From Bradyrhizobium monzae (lineage in GTDB: Bacteria > Pseudomonadota > Alphaproteobacteria > Rhizobiales > Xanthobacteraceae), in the NCBI RefSeq assembly GCF_021458635.1, contig NZ_JAIRDQ010000001.1:310001-374000 (forward strand): DNA of 64,000 bases. Reading direction: 5' to 3'. The notes under the pieces were generated by a model that ran no database searches, was not told the origin of the DNA, and saw only the letters and a list, made by a program, of their open reading frames with translations. Below are positions 23,928 to 33,375 of the stretch, piece after piece (positions within the stretch are counted from its first letter, which is position 1; every line of letters begins with the position of its first letter). A program made the position numbers and the translations under genes.

Positions 23928-25139
23928 CTAGCGGAACCAGAAGAAGCGCCCGGGCGGCGGCGGGATCGGCTCGGGCGGCCGCGGCCGCTTCGGCCGAGGT
24001 TTCGGCGGCGGCTCGGCAAACGAGGTCGTCTCCGCAGTCGGCGCGAGCTCGCTCCCCGGGATCTTCACCGACAGCAGCAAATTCGATTCATGCATTCGCC
24101 AGCGATAGCCGACACCGAAATCGATCGGTTGCGCGCGCGTGAACAGCTCGGCGTAGCGCTCCTGATAGCGGCCGGGGAATTCGTTGATCGGCCCGAGATA
24201 GCGACCGAACGGGAAGAACCGCCATTGCCGCGGATTGTAGTTGGCAAGCGGAACACCGGAATCATCCTGGATGATGGTCGCGCTGTTGGCGAGCAGCCAA
24301 TCGCGGGCGACCGTGAAGTTGCCCGCGTGCAAGAGATACGACGCGCTCTTGAGCAGGCTGTTGCCGGGCCCGAGCGTCTCGCAGAATTTCAGGAAGCCTG
24401 CCGCGCGCGCACCGGAATTGGAGAGATCAGTCGAGAAATAATACAGCGTACGCGCCTCGCCGTCGGCGCCTGCGAAGGTGATGCGCACGCCGCGCGTGGC
24501 GTTCGGCCCCGGATTGTCATTGCCCGTGTGCACCCCGCCCTTGTTGTCGAGTGCGACCGTCTCGACGTTGCGGATGGTTTTGCCAGAGCGCGCCATGAAG
24601 ACGTAGAGGATCGGCAAGGTGCCGTTGACCTGGTTGGCGTGCAGGTCGACTTTCATCTGCTTGGTGATGAAGAAGGAGAAGCTCAGGATCGAGCCGAGCG
24701 AGCGCTCGACATTGTAGAGCGCGGCATTGACCGAACCGCGCGTCAGCCTGGTCAGATCGGGCACCGCACCGGCCGGCTCCAGCGCGCCGAGCACGTAGGT
24801 GCTGGCCCTGGAATAGAAGGCGTTGGCGTAAAGGAAATCCGGACCGCTGAAGAAATAGAACATGGTTGGCCGCGGCGCGGCGAGATTGACGTCCGACCAG
24901 CTCCGGATCTTCGACAATTGCCGCTGCTCGAGCTGGGCAAAGGCACCGTCGAAGAATTTTGCGTGATGCTGCCAGGACGGGTCCCTGGTGAGCGCCACCA
25001 GCGGCGAGTCCGCTGAAGGCTGCATGCCCGCGAGGAAGCGCGCAGTGTCGTCGAAAGTGACCTCGGCCGCGCGCGCGGACGAGATGGCCGCAGCCATAAG
25101 GGCAAGAGCGGCGGCCAGAATTCTCACGGGTCGAAACAT
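23928..25139 (-). CDS. secreted protein of unknown function (403 residues)
   Basis: Signal peptide MFRPVRILAAALALMAAAIS ending SARA, then a mature domain with DTARFLAGMQPSADSPLVAL, PTMFYFFSGPDFLYANAFY and an extracellular-looking beta-rich region (LPILYVFMARSGKTIRNVET, GVRITFAGADGEARTLYYFS). The C-terminus is a proline-rich tail (FAEPPPKPRPKRPRPPEPIP). It starts two bases after the stop of the amino-acid permease gene, so the two are cotranscribed. I do not recognise the family; similar proteins in Bradyrhizobium are annotated hypothetical. It could be a periplasmic partner of the permease, but this is speculation. Confidence 0.75.
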   Translation of the reverse strand: MFRPVRILAAALALMAAAISSARAAEVTFDDTARFLAGMQPSADSPLVALTRDPSWQHHAKFFDGAFAQLEQRQLSKIRSWSDVNLAAPRPTMFYFFSGPDFLYANAFYSRASTYVLGALEPAGAVPDLTRLTRGSVNAALYNVERSLGSILSFSFFITKQMKVDLHANQVNGTLPILYVFMARSGKTIRNVETVALDNKGGVHTGNDNPGPNATRGVRITFAGADGEARTLYYFSTDLSNSGARAAGFLKFCETLGPGNSLLKSASYLLHAGNFTVARDWLLANSATIIQDDSGVPLANYNPRQWRFFPFGRYLGPINEFPGRYQERYAELFTRAQPIDFGVGYRWRMHESNLLLSVKIPGSELAPTAETTSFAEPPPKPRPKRPRPPEPIPPPPGRFFWFR

Positions 25140-25141
25140 GT

Positions 25142-26506
25142 CTATTCGCGATTGTGTGACGTGGCAGCGGCGACCGGCCGCCTGCGGAAAATTGCATAAA
25201 TCAACAGGCCCGAGAGCATGACGAGCATCCCCGACAGCGACTGAACCGGCCGCTCGGTCAAGAGGTAGTACATCATGGACGCGGTCACGAGCAGGAAAAG
25301 GAGCGGCGTAAACGGGTATCCCCAGGCGCGATAGGGCCGCGGCAGGTCGGGATCGGTGATGCGCAGCTTGATGACGCCGGCAACGGTGAAGAACGAGCAG
25401 AACAGCAGCGAGAACTGGATGAAGTCGAGCACCGCCTCGAAGCTGCGGGTGAACAGCAGCAGATTGGCGACCGCGAGCTGAAACAGGATGGCATAGGCCG
25501 GCGCGCCTCTCACCGATCGCTTCGAGAACACGCGCAGCGCCGGGATGTCCTCTCCCATCGTCATCATCACGCGCGGGCCGATCCACATCATCGCGCTGAT
25601 CGAGGAGATCAGGCCAACGCAGATCATGGCACCGACGATCCGGCCGCCGAGGCCTCCGAAGATGGCGCTGCCGGCCACGCTTGCGACGTCGAGTTGACCG
25701 GCCAACGCGCTGATTGGTGTCGAGTAAAGGAACACCGCGTTGAGCACGACATACAGCACCAGCACAATCAGCGTGCCCGTGAGCAGTGCGCGCGGCAGGC
25801 TCTGCTGCGGCGTGTTCATCTCGCCGATGATGTAGGTCGCGGCATTCCAGCCCGAGAATGAGTACATCACGAAGACAAGCCCGATCGCGAAAGGCGCGCT
25901 CACGATATGGGCGAGATCACCGGCCTGCGGCGCAAAGGAGATCGGCTGCGGCGTACCGACGACGAAGCCTGCGACGAGGAAAGCGACGATCAGCACGACC
26001 TTGAGGATGGTCGAGATCAGCTGGAAGGTCGAGGAGTGCCTGACGCCGGTCAATTGCACGATCGAGACCAGCCACACCACGCCGATAGCGAGCGGGATCG
26101 GCGGCACCTCGGGCATGACGGACTTGGCGTATTCGCCGAAAGCCATGGCCGCAAGCGCTACGGGTGCGGCGAATCCGACCGTCGCCGAAACCCAGCCGGC
26201 GAGAAAGCCGAAGGCCGGATGATAGGCGCGGCCAAGGAAATTGTACTCGCCGCTCGAGCGGGGAAACATCGCGCCCAATTCGCTGTAGGAGAACACGCCG
26301 CACAGCGCGACGATGCCGCCGACGGTCCACAATGCGAGGATCGAGAAGCCCGAGGGGATGTCCTTGACCTGGAAGCCCAGGCTGGTGAAGACGCCGACCC
26401 CGATCATGTCTGCTACGACGATCGCGGTTGCGACCAGAACGGAAATCCCGGAGCCGCCGGTCAGCCGCCCGGTCCAGGGCGCGGTTCCCGCATCTGATGC
26501 CGTCAT
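25142..26506 (-). CDS. APC-family amino acid permease
   Basis: 454 residues with about 12 hydrophobic helices. The first is ISVLVATAIVVADMIGVGVF with the unwound GVGVF-type substrate site, followed by LALWTVGGIVALCGVFSYSE-LGAMFPRSSGEYNFL, the consensus of amino acid/polyamine antiporters. Later helices include IGLVFVMYSFSGWNAATYII and YRAWGYPFTPLLFLLVTAS at the end, as in the LAT branch. It probably exchanges or imports amino acids across the inner membrane. It heads an apparent operon with the secreted protein at 23928-25139. Confidence 0.9.
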   Translation of the reverse strand: MTASDAGTAPWTGRLTGGSGISVLVATAIVVADMIGVGVFTSLGFQVKDIPSGFSILALWTVGGIVALCGVFSYSELGAMFPRSSGEYNFLGRAYHPAFGFLAGWVSATVGFAAPVALAAMAFGEYAKSVMPEVPPIPLAIGVVWLVSIVQLTGVRHSSTFQLISTILKVVLIVAFLVAGFVVGTPQPISFAPQAGDLAHIVSAPFAIGLVFVMYSFSGWNAATYIIGEMNTPQQSLPRALLTGTLIVLVLYVVLNAVFLYSTPISALAGQLDVASVAGSAIFGGLGGRIVGAMICVGLISSISAMMWIGPRVMMTMGEDIPALRVFSKRSVRGAPAYAILFQLAVANLLLFTRSFEAVLDFIQFSLLFCSFFTVAGVIKLRITDPDLPRPYRAWGYPFTPLLFLLVTASMMYYLLTERPVQSLSGMLVMLSGLLIYAIFRRRPVAAATSHNRE

Positions 26507-26871
26507 CTGGGTCCTTAGCCTCAGGCGTCGCGCCTCATGGGAGGCATCGTGCAGATTGGTCCAGTCAATTCAAGCAGGGTTAACAAGGGTTAAATGAGGC
26601 GGTCATAATAGGTAATTAGTCACCTTTTAGACCGGCGTCTGGGCAATAAACCCGTAGTTGGCCGCGGAAATACGCGCTCCCCTCCCACAATCGCGACACG
26701 ATTGCGTGGTCTTTTTTGATCGTTCCGGATGTGGGGAAGTTTCTCCGGACGCTTAACGTCACCTAAACGCCAGTCGGCTCAATTGTCTTAAGATCGCCGA
26801 TGGACGTGACTTGGGTCGTGACTTGGGGTCATGGGTGGATGGTCGGGGCCGTTCCGAAATTGAAAGCAGAC
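26507..26871. other. intergenic region between divergent genes
   Basis: About 365 bp without a supported gene. It contains GTTAACAAGGGTTAA (26579-26593), similar to a CtrA box but with six instead of seven spacer bases, a short palindrome CAATCG-CGACA-CGATTG and a TTTTTT run at 26713-26718. TTAACGTCACCTAAAC (26754-26769) is a CtrA-like box with one mismatch, about 100 bp before the hydrolase gene. Confidence 0.45.
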
Positions 26872-28170
26872 ATGTGCGCTGACCGGACCAAGTCGTCCGA
26901 GGCGCGCTGTCGTGCGCTTCGGATCGCCCTGATCTCAGGCTTGGTGCCGCTGTCGCTGACGTTGGTTCAATGCGGCAACGCGCCCAATCCGGCGGCGCTG
27001 GCGGCGAACTCGCAGGCTAACGTCCAGGTCGTTGCGAAGACCAGTCCGCAAGTCCAACAGGTCGCAAGCGGCGACACGTTCGAAGATCGCTTCCCGGCCC
27101 CGCAGTTCAGGGAGCGCTTCCCCTCGGCCAGCGAGGGTTTCCTGCAACGGCAGATGTCAGACTTCTCGCCCAAGCGCGCCGTGCAGCAACAACCGGAGCA
27201 GGCGCCGTACAAGATCGCCTCGCTCGCGCCGCAGGTCCCCTACCAGCGTCCGGCGCGTGAGGACCTGACGACGCTCGTCAGCATGAAATCCTCGGCCTTC
27301 CCTTATTTCGGCAACAACCCTGCGTCCGATTCGCCCTTCCTCAACATCTCCAAGGGCGACCGCCGCGGCCACCGCAGCTATTCGGGGCGCGTGTTCTGGC
27401 AGGACGAGACCTACAACGACAGCCGCGTGCTCATGCACGTCCCCGAGCATTTCGATGTGCGCAAGCCGGGCGTGATCGTGGTGTTCTTCCACGGCAACGG
27501 CGCAACGCTCGCGCGCGACGTGCGCGACCGCCAGCTGGTGCCGCAGCAGATCACCGATTCCGGTGCCAATGCCGTACTGCTCGCGCCGCAGATGGCGGTC
27601 GATGCCGCCGATTCCAGCGCGGGAAAATTCTGGCAGCCCGGCGGCCTCAAGCGCTTCATGGAAGAGTCAGCCAGCCACCTCGCGCAGCTGACCGGCGATC
27701 CCAACAGCGCGCGTGCGTTTGCCAACATGCCGATCGTGATCGTCGGTTATAGCGGCGGCTTCCTGCCGACCGCCTGGAGTCTCGAGGTCGGCGGCATCAG
27801 CGATCGCGTCCGCGGCGTCGTGCTGCTCGATGCGGTCTACGGCGAAATGGACAAGTTCGCGTCCTGGATCCAGAGCCACCGCTCGGGCTTCTTCGTCAGC
27901 TCCTACACTCACTACACCGCACGGCGGGACCGTGAGTTGATGAGCATGTTGCGACAGAAGGGCATCGGTGTTTCCGAGGATATGGATGGACCTTTGCGTC
28001 CCGGCAGTGTCGTATTCGTCGAGACCGGCGACGGCATCACCCACCGCGATTACGTCAACCGCGCGTGGACGCAATACCCGCTCAAGGACGTGCTGGTGAA
28101 AATGTCGGCAACGCCGGCCTTGGCGCTGACGCGCGTCGCAGCCACCAGTTCTTCAGCGTCAAGCCGTTAG
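26872..28170 (+). CDS. exported alpha/beta hydrolase-like protein
   Basis: 432 residues from the ATG at 26872 (an in-frame start at 26800 exists). N-terminus basic then hydrophobic (LRIALISGLVPLSLTLVQCG), perhaps a lipoprotein signal with Cys, although the lipobox LVQC is poor. A Gln/Pro-rich linker follows (residues about 35-115). The hydrolase domain has VIVVFFHGNGATLARDVRD, the nucleophile elbow MPIVIVGYSGGFLP (GYSGG) and VFVETGDGITHRDYV with a His near the end. A substrate cannot be inferred. Related exported proteins are common in Bradyrhizobium. Confidence 0.8.
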   Translation: MCADRTKSSEARCRALRIALISGLVPLSLTLVQCGNAPNPAALAANSQANVQVVAKTSPQVQQVASGDTFEDRFPAPQFRERFPSASEGFLQRQMSDFSPKRAVQQQPEQAPYKIASLAPQVPYQRPAREDLTTLVSMKSSAFPYFGNNPASDSPFLNISKGDRRGHRSYSGRVFWQDETYNDSRVLMHVPEHFDVRKPGVIVVFFHGNGATLARDVRDRQLVPQQITDSGANAVLLAPQMAVDAADSSAGKFWQPGGLKRFMEESASHLAQLTGDPNSARAFANMPIVIVGYSGGFLPTAWSLEVGGISDRVRGVVLLDAVYGEMDKFASWIQSHRSGFFVSSYTHYTARRDRELMSMLRQKGIGVSEDMDGPLRPGSVVFVETGDGITHRDYVNRAWTQYPLKDVLVKMSATPALALTRVAATSSSASSR

Positions 28171-28355
28171 TCTGGATTTTGCCTGCGCCGGCATTTCGCC
28201 GCGCTGACTGCAATTCCATCAGGCCATGATCAAAATGTGATGTTGATGGCAGACAATCTCCGGCGGCAACCGGATTGCTTCTGCAGGCTACCACCATATT
28301 TTGCCGGCCAAGCTGCACTTGAACCAGTGCACCTGGAATATTGCGGGGACAGGTA

Positions 28356-28757
28356 GTGCACCAGGGACTGTACAAGGTCGATTTCCACACCGTTCATGGA
28401 ACCGGCTGCGGAGTCGTCTATGTGACGGATGGCAAGATGCGCGGCGGCAATTCAGCCTTCGCCTTCATTGGCACCTACACGGGCGAAGGCGACAGCATCA
28501 AGGTCAAGATCTCGACCGAGCGCCACAACGACGACCCTTCGTTCAAGGCGCTGTTCGGCATCGACCGCATCACGCTGACACTCGCCGGCCGCGAGAACGG
28601 CGACACGGCCGAGTTCGAGGGCAACGCGCTGCAACTGCCGGGCGTTGCCTTCAGAGCGGTGCTGAGCCGGATCGCCGACCAGGCGCCCGGCCCTCGAACC
28701 TCGGCTCTTGATCTCAGGTTTTGGGCAGCTTCGGAATGCTCTCGGCAAAGCCGTTGA
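28356..28757 (+). CDS. GrlR-like regulatory protein
   Basis: 133 residues from the GTG at 28356, chosen because GGGGACAGG precedes it. The fold signature is YKVDFHTVHGTGCGVVYVTD, GKMRGGNSAFAFIGTYTGEG and GDTAEFEGNALQLPGVAFRA, which match the beta-barrel of GrlR, first known as the negative regulator of the locus of enterocyte effacement in attaching bacteria. In Rhizobiales these are orphan proteins and no type III secretion genes or grlA are seen in this window. The C-terminus overlaps the convergent gene by 44 bp. Confidence 0.75.
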   Translation: MHQGLYKVDFHTVHGTGCGVVYVTDGKMRGGNSAFAFIGTYTGEGDSIKVKISTERHNDDPSFKALFGIDRITLTLAGRENGDTAEFEGNALQLPGVAFRAVLSRIADQAPGPRTSALDLRFWAASECSRQSR

Positions 28758-29118
28758 AGCAGGCCAGCCGCTCGTCCTCTTCCTTGAAGAACCGGCAATC
28801 GGCATAGCCCTTGGCCTTCGCCGGCTTCGGTTTGGGCGTCGGCGGGATAATGGCATCGTAGCAGTTGAGCCGGTCCTTGGTGCCGTCGTCGGTATCGAGG
28901 CAGGCCTGAAGCCGGGCTGCGATCGATTGCGGCTTGCCCTTTGACGCTGCAGCCGGCTTGGCGGCAGCCTCTTTGGTGCCGGCCTCTTTGGTCCCGGCCT
29001 TGGTCCCCTTGGGCTTCACCTGCACCAGCGGCTTGTCCCCCACCATCGGTGGCGTATCGGTCTGCGCAAACGCGGAGGCTGAATAGAGCACCGCGGCAAC
29101 CGCCAGAATCATCCTCAT
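28714..29118 (-). CDS. periplasmic protein with Lys/Ala-rich linker and C-terminal Cys domain
   Basis: 134 residues from the ATG at 29118. Signal peptide MRMILAVAAVLYSASAFAQT, then a Lys/Gly/Ala/Thr linker with imperfect repeats GTKAGTKEAGTKEAAAK, and a C-terminal domain IAARLQACLDTDDGTKDRLN, CYDAIIPP, ADCRFFKEEDERLACFNGFA with four Cys arranged as two CxnRLxC-like pairs (R/K-D-R-L-N-C-Y and DERLACFN). This pattern recalls small envelope proteins with D-R-L-x-C-Y/F-D motifs. Exact role unknown. Confidence 0.75.
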   Translation of the reverse strand: MRMILAVAAVLYSASAFAQTDTPPMVGDKPLVQVKPKGTKAGTKEAGTKEAAAKPAAASKGKPQSIAARLQACLDTDDGTKDRLNCYDAIIPPTPKPKPAKAKGYADCRFFKEEDERLACFNGFAESIPKLPKT

Positions 29119-29208
29119 CTCAGTCAACTCTCTTTGGTCCCCACGACGCGCGTTCTAGCGCTCTCCCCTGCAGTTTGCCAAGCGCCTTGAGCATAGGAAA
29201 CACCGGCT

Positions 29209-30381
29209 TCAACCCGAGGCGACAGCAGCCGCCCGCGGCCGGCTCACGATCACCAGCATCAGCGCCAGCACGACAAAGCCGGCCGCTACGAAGCCTGCGC
29301 TGTGTAAAAGGTCGCGCGCAAACAGCAGCCCGCCGACGGCAGACCCGATGGCCTGGCCGATATAGAGGACCGACGTATTGAGCGCGACGGTTGCAGGCGC
29401 AAGCGGCGGCGCCGCCGCGACCAGCCGCACCTGCTGCATCGAATTCGCCGAGGCAAAGCCCAACCCCCAGACCGCCACGCCGATCGCCATCAGTACAAGG
29501 CTGCCGGCGCCTAGCTCCCAGCCGCTGATACCCGCGAGTAACAGGCACGTGAACAGCAACGAGGTCCGGTACGGCCCCCATGTATCGACGATACGGCTCG
29601 CCACCACGACGCCGAGGAAGCCGCAGACCCCATAGATGGCGAATACCGTGCCGATCGCATCCGGGCTCGCCTCCGTCAGCTTCTTAAGCAGCGGACCCAT
29701 GAAGGTGAACACAGTGAACTGGCCGGACATCTGCAACATCGTGATCGCGAGCAGCAGCAGGATCGCCCTGTTGCGGCCCACGTCACTCCAGGTCTTGAGG
29801 TCGACCGGCGTGCCCTTCAGGCCGACCGGCAGGCGCACCAGCAACAACAGGAAGCTGACGCCGCCGAGCGCACCGATCCCGCCATAGGCGGCGCGCCAGC
29901 CATAGCGGCTGGCGATGAAGGTGATTAGCGGGAGGCCGACGGCGGCAGCCAACGACCAACCGAGGAAGATGTAGGCAATCGTGCTGCCACGCCGCTCCGC
30001 CGGCACGATCAGGGCCGCTGTACCGGCAGCCTGCGGCGTGTAGAGCGCACCAATGGCGAGCATGACCAGACGGATGACGAGGAGGCTTGCATAGTCCGGC
30101 GCAAAGGCCGAGGCGAGATTGCCAAGGGCGAGCACCGCGAGTGTGGTCGTGAGCAAAATCCGCCGTTCGATGCGGCTGGTGAGCCACGCGGTCAGCGGCG
30201 AGCCGATGCACAGCATGATCGCGCCGAAGGTGATGAGCAGCCCGGCCGCGTGGATGCTGATCCCAAGCCCCGCCGACAATTCTGGCAGCATCCCCGCCGG
30301 CGCCAATACCGAGCAGCCGGTGACGAGATTGCCAAGCATCAGGGCGGTTGGCGTGAAACGGCCGGCGGGGGGATTTTTCAT
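29209..30381 (-). CDS. MFS transporter (arabinose/drug efflux type)
   Basis: 390 residues, twelve predicted helices. The motif-A region is ITFGAIMLCIGSPLTAWLTS-RIERR between helices 2 and 3, followed by PQAAGTAALIVPAERRGSTI and GWSLAAAVGLPLITFIASRY, typical of the YdhP/AraJ-type drug:H+ antiporter branch. Start at the ATG at 30381 because the sequence upstream is unrelated and rich in Cys codons. It is divergent from thrS with 186 bp between the starts. Substrate unknown; likely an exporter. Confidence 0.9.
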   Translation of the reverse strand: MKNPPAGRFTPTALMLGNLVTGCSVLAPAGMLPELSAGLGISIHAAGLLITFGAIMLCIGSPLTAWLTSRIERRILLTTTLAVLALGNLASAFAPDYASLLVIRLVMLAIGALYTPQAAGTAALIVPAERRGSTIAYIFLGWSLAAAVGLPLITFIASRYGWRAAYGGIGALGGVSFLLLLVRLPVGLKGTPVDLKTWSDVGRNRAILLLLAITMLQMSGQFTVFTFMGPLLKKLTEASPDAIGTVFAIYGVCGFLGVVVASRIVDTWGPYRTSLLFTCLLLAGISGWELGAGSLVLMAIGVAVWGLGFASANSMQQVRLVAAAPPLAPATVALNTSVLYIGQAIGSAVGGLLFARDLLHSAGFVAAGFVVLALMLVIVSRPRAAAVASG

Positions 30382-30567
30382 GCAAATGCATGTAGAACAG
30401 ACGCAGCGCCGGTTAAAGGGCGCCGCTCGAAATAGTTGGCGCGCTGCCCCGGCTTTTGCGCGCCACTTTCTTGGAATTGCCGGATTGCACAGGCCGAATC
30501 GCCTGATATATCGCTCGTTCCCGCTTACCTGCGCTCGTTCGCAGGAGTGAGCCTCAGGAGAAAAGCA

Positions 30568-32655
30568 ATGTCCGACCAGCCCAAATCTGATCAAGCCAAG
30601 TCTGATCAGACCAAGTCCGATCAAGCGAAGTCCGAATCCGGCTTCCAATATTCCCTCAGCAATTTGAAGCCAGTGACCCCAGCCGCCAAAGTCACCCTCA
30701 CGTTCCCCGACGGCGCCCAGCGCCAATATGACAAGAGCATCACGGGCCTCGAGATCGCCAAGGGCATATCGCCCTCGCTCGCCAAGCGCACCGTCGCAAT
30801 GGCACTCGACGGCGAGCTCGCCGACCTCAACGATCCCATCGAAACCGATGCGAAGATCGAGCTCGTCAACCGCGACGATCCGCGCGCGCTCGAATTGATC
30901 CGACACGACTGCGCGCACGTGCTTGCCGAAGCCGTGCAATCGCTGTGGCCCGGCACGCAAGTCACGATCGGCCCGGTGATCGAAAACGGTTTCTACTACG
31001 ACTTCTTCCGCAACGAGCCGTTCACGCCGGAAGATTTTGCCGCGATCGAGAAGAAGATGCGCGAGATCATCGCGCGCGACAAACCCTTCACGAAGGAAGT
31101 CTGGGACCGCGAGAAAACAAAACAGGTGTTCCGCGACAAGGGCGAAGCCTTCAAGGTCGAGCTGGTCGATGCCATTCCCGGCACCGAGCCGATCAAGATC
31201 TACTACCAGGGCGACTGGTTCGATCTCTGCCGCGGCCCGCACATGACCTCGACCGGCAAGGTCGGCAACGCTTTCAAATTGATGAAAGTGGCCGGCGCCT
31301 ATTGGCGCGGCGACAGCAACAACCCGATGCTGACCCGCATCTACGGCACAGCCTTCGCCAAGCAGGAGGACCTCGACGCCTACCTCAAGCAGATCGAGGA
31401 AGCCGAGAAGCGCGACCATCGCAAGCTCGGCCGCGAGCTCGACCTCTTCCACTTCCAGGAAGAAGGTCCGGGCGTCGTGTTCTGGCATCCGAAGGGCTGG
31501 ACGATATTTCAGCAGCTGATCGCCTATATGCGCCGCCGCCTGACCGGCGACTATAACGAGGTCAACGCGCCGCAGATTCTCGACAAGTCGTTGTGGGAGA
31601 CCTCGGGCCATTGGGGCTGGTACCGCGAAAACATGTTCGCGGCGCAGTCGGCCGGCGACGAAGCCGAGGACAAGCGCTGGTTTGCGCTGAAGCCGATGAA
31701 CTGCCCCGGCCACGTCCAGATCTTCAAGCATGGCCTGAAGAGCTACCGCGACCTGCCGCTGCGCCTCGCCGAGTTCGGCGTGGTGCATCGCTACGAGCCG
31801 TCCGGCGCGATGCACGGCCTGATGCGCGTGCGCGGCTTCACCCAGGACGACGCGCACATCTTCTGCACGGAGGACCAGCTCGCCGAAGAGTGCCTGAAGA
31901 TCAACGATCTGATTCTGTCGACCTACGCCGATTTCGGCTTCACGGGCGACCTCACGGTCAAGCTCTCGACCCGGCCGGATAAGCGCGTCGGCACCGATGC
32001 GATGTGGGATCACGCCGAGCGGGTGATGGCGACCGTGCTGCGCGAGATCCAGGCGCAGAACAACCACATCAAGACCGAGATCAATCCGGGCGAAGGCGCC
32101 TTCTACGGGCCGAAGTTCGAGTACGTGCTGCGCGACGCCATCGGCCGCGACTGGCAATGCGGCACCACGCAGGTCGACTTCAACCTGCCGGAACGGTTCG
32201 GCGCATTCTACATCGACCATGACGGCGGCAAGAAACCGCCGGTGATGGTGCACCGCGCGATCTGCGGCTCGATGGAGCGCTATATTGGCATCCTGATCGA
32301 GCACTATGCCGGCAACTTCCCGCTCTGGCTCTCGCCGGTGCAGGCGGTGGTCACGACCATCACCTCGGAAGGCGACGAATACGCCAAGCAGGTGCTGGAG
32401 CAGGCGCGGCGCGCAGGGCTTCGGGTCGAGATCGACCTGCGCAACGAAAAGATCAACTACAAGGTCCGCGAGCATTCGCTGGCCAAGATTCCGGCACTGC
32501 TCGTGGTCGGCAAAAAGGAGGCCGAAACGCATTCGGTCTCCGTCCGCCGGCTTGGCAGCGATGGGCAGAAGGTGATGACGACCGCGGAGGCAATCGCCGC
32601 CCTGGTCGACGAAGCGACCCCGCCGGACGTCCGGCGGATGCGTGAGGCGGTCTGA
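30568..32655 (+). CDS. thrS: threonyl-tRNA synthetase
   Basis: 695 residues from the ATG at 30568, preceded by CAGGAG. Domains in order: tandem-repeat N-terminal extension (residues 2-25), TGS ([19 protein letters not shown]), editing domain with [10 protein letters not shown] and the downstream YCRGP-type [12 protein letters not shown], class II catalytic core ([32 protein letters not shown] with the zinc Cys; [40 protein letters not shown]) and the anticodon-binding domain ([20 protein letters not shown]). It charges tRNA-Thr and clears misacylated serine. The N-terminal KSDQ repeats are unusual. Confidence 0.97.
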   Translation: MSDQPKSDQAKSDQTKSDQAKSESGFQYSLSNLKPVTPAAKVTLTFPDGAQRQYDKSITGLEIAKGISPSLAKRTVAMALDGELADLNDPIETDAKIELVNRDDPRALELIRHDCAHVLAEAVQSLWPGTQVTIGPVIENGFYYDFFRNEPFTPEDFAAIEKKMREIIARDKPFTKEVWDREKTKQVFRDKGEAFKVELVDAIPGTEPIKIYYQGDWFDLCRGPHMTSTGKVGNAFKLMKVAGAYWRGDSNNPMLTRIYGTAFAKQEDLDAYLKQIEEAEKRDHRKLGRELDLFHFQEEGPGVVFWHPKGWTIFQQLIAYMRRRLTGDYNEVNAPQILDKSLWETSGHWGWYRENMFAAQSAGDEAEDKRWFALKPMNCPGHVQIFKHGLKSYRDLPLRLAEFGVVHRYEPSGAMHGLMRVRGFTQDDAHIFCTEDQLAEECLKINDLILSTYADFGFTGDLTVKLSTRPDKRVGTDAMWDHAERVMATVLREIQAQNNHIKTEINPGEGAFYGPKFEYVLRDAIGRDWQCGTTQVDFNLPERFGAFYIDHDGGKKPPVMVHRAICGSMERYIGILIEHYAGNFPLWLSPVQAVVTTITSEGDEYAKQVLEQARRAGLRVEIDLRNEKINYKVREHSLAKIPALLVVGKKEAETHSVSVRRLGSDGQKVMTTAEAIAALVDEATPPDVRRMREAV
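30571..30642 (+). repeat. in-frame tandem repeat at the thrS 5' end
   Basis: Units of 15 bases of the form AARTCYGATCARRCC give the protein repeat [23 protein letters not shown]. Codons vary at third positions (AAA/AAG, TCT/TCC, CAA/CAG), so the array is old enough to have diverged or is selected at protein level. Confidence 0.8.
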
Positions 32656-32688
32656 TCCCTGAAATCGATCTAAATTCGCTTTCGGTTG

Positions 32689-32723
32689 CGGGCGTGCATG
32701 CCTATCTGGGCATGGCACGCCCG
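32689..32723 (+). terminator. hairpin after thrS
   Basis: Stem CGGGCGTGC / GCACGCCCG, with inner TGCC/GGCA pairs, 34 bp after the thrS stop. No long T-run follows, so it may be a weak terminator or attenuator ahead of the nitroreductase gene. Confidence 0.5.
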
Positions 32724-32748
32724 ATGACCAGCCGAAGAGGTAACGACA

Positions 32749-33312
32749 GTGACCGACGCCATTGAACTCCTCAAGACCCGCCGCTCGGTCAAGCCGCGCG
32801 AGATGACCGGACCCGGCCCCTCGCCGGCCGAGCTCGAGACCATTTTGACCATCGGCGCCCGGGTGCCCGATCACGGCAAGCTCGCGCCCTGGCGCTTCAT
32901 CATTTTCGAGGGCGATGCCCGCCAGCGCGCGGGCGAGGTGATCGCCAAGGTCTTTGCCCGCAAAAATCCCGGCGCCCCCGCGGCAGATATCGAGACCGAG
33001 CGCAAGCGTCTCACCGATGCGCCGCTGGTGATCGGCATCGTCAGCTTCACCAAGCCGCATCCCAAGGTGCCGGCGTGGGAGCAGGAATTGTCGGCGGGCG
33101 CGAGCGTCATGAACATCGTGACGGCTGCGACCGCGCTCGGCTACGGTGCCTGCTGGCTCACCGGCTGGTTCTCGTTCGATCGCGACGTGCTGGACGGGCT
33201 TGGCCTCAAGGCGGACGAAAAGCTCGCTGGCCTCGTTCACGTGGGCAAGCCCACCAAACCGAGTGAGGATCGTCCGCGACCGGTCCTTTCTGAAATCGTG
33301 ACGCGCTTTTAA
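32749..33312 (+). CDS. nitroreductase-family NAD(P)H:FMN oxidoreductase
   Basis: 187 residues from the GTG at 32749, with AGAGG upstream. LLKTRRSVKPREMTGPGPSP contains the RRSV FMN-phosphate-binding motif, GARVPDHGKLAPWRFIIFEG the catalytic loop, and MNIVTAATALGYGACWLTGW and LVHVGKPTKPSEDRPRP the C-terminal flavin loop. Length and motifs match the YdjA-like short subgroup, homodimers with FMN at the interface. It probably reduces nitroaromatics or quinones, with a physiological substrate unknown. It follows thrS and precedes a Tat-exported hydrolase on the same strand. Confidence 0.9.
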   Translation: MTDAIELLKTRRSVKPREMTGPGPSPAELETILTIGARVPDHGKLAPWRFIIFEGDARQRAGEVIAKVFARKNPGAPAADIETERKRLTDAPLVIGIVSFTKPHPKVPAWEQELSAGASVMNIVTAATALGYGACWLTGWFSFDRDVLDGLGLKADEKLAGLVHVGKPTKPSEDRPRPVLSEIVTRF

Positions 33313-33375
33313 TCGATGTCTTGTTGACGCCTCTGATGTCTTGCGGCTTTGTTCCCGGCGAGGGAGGAAGCCCGG

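Noticed and set aside
26579..26593. CtrA-like GTTAACAAGGGTTAA before the amino-acid permease
   Set aside because: Spacer is six instead of seven bases, which breaks the CtrA rule.
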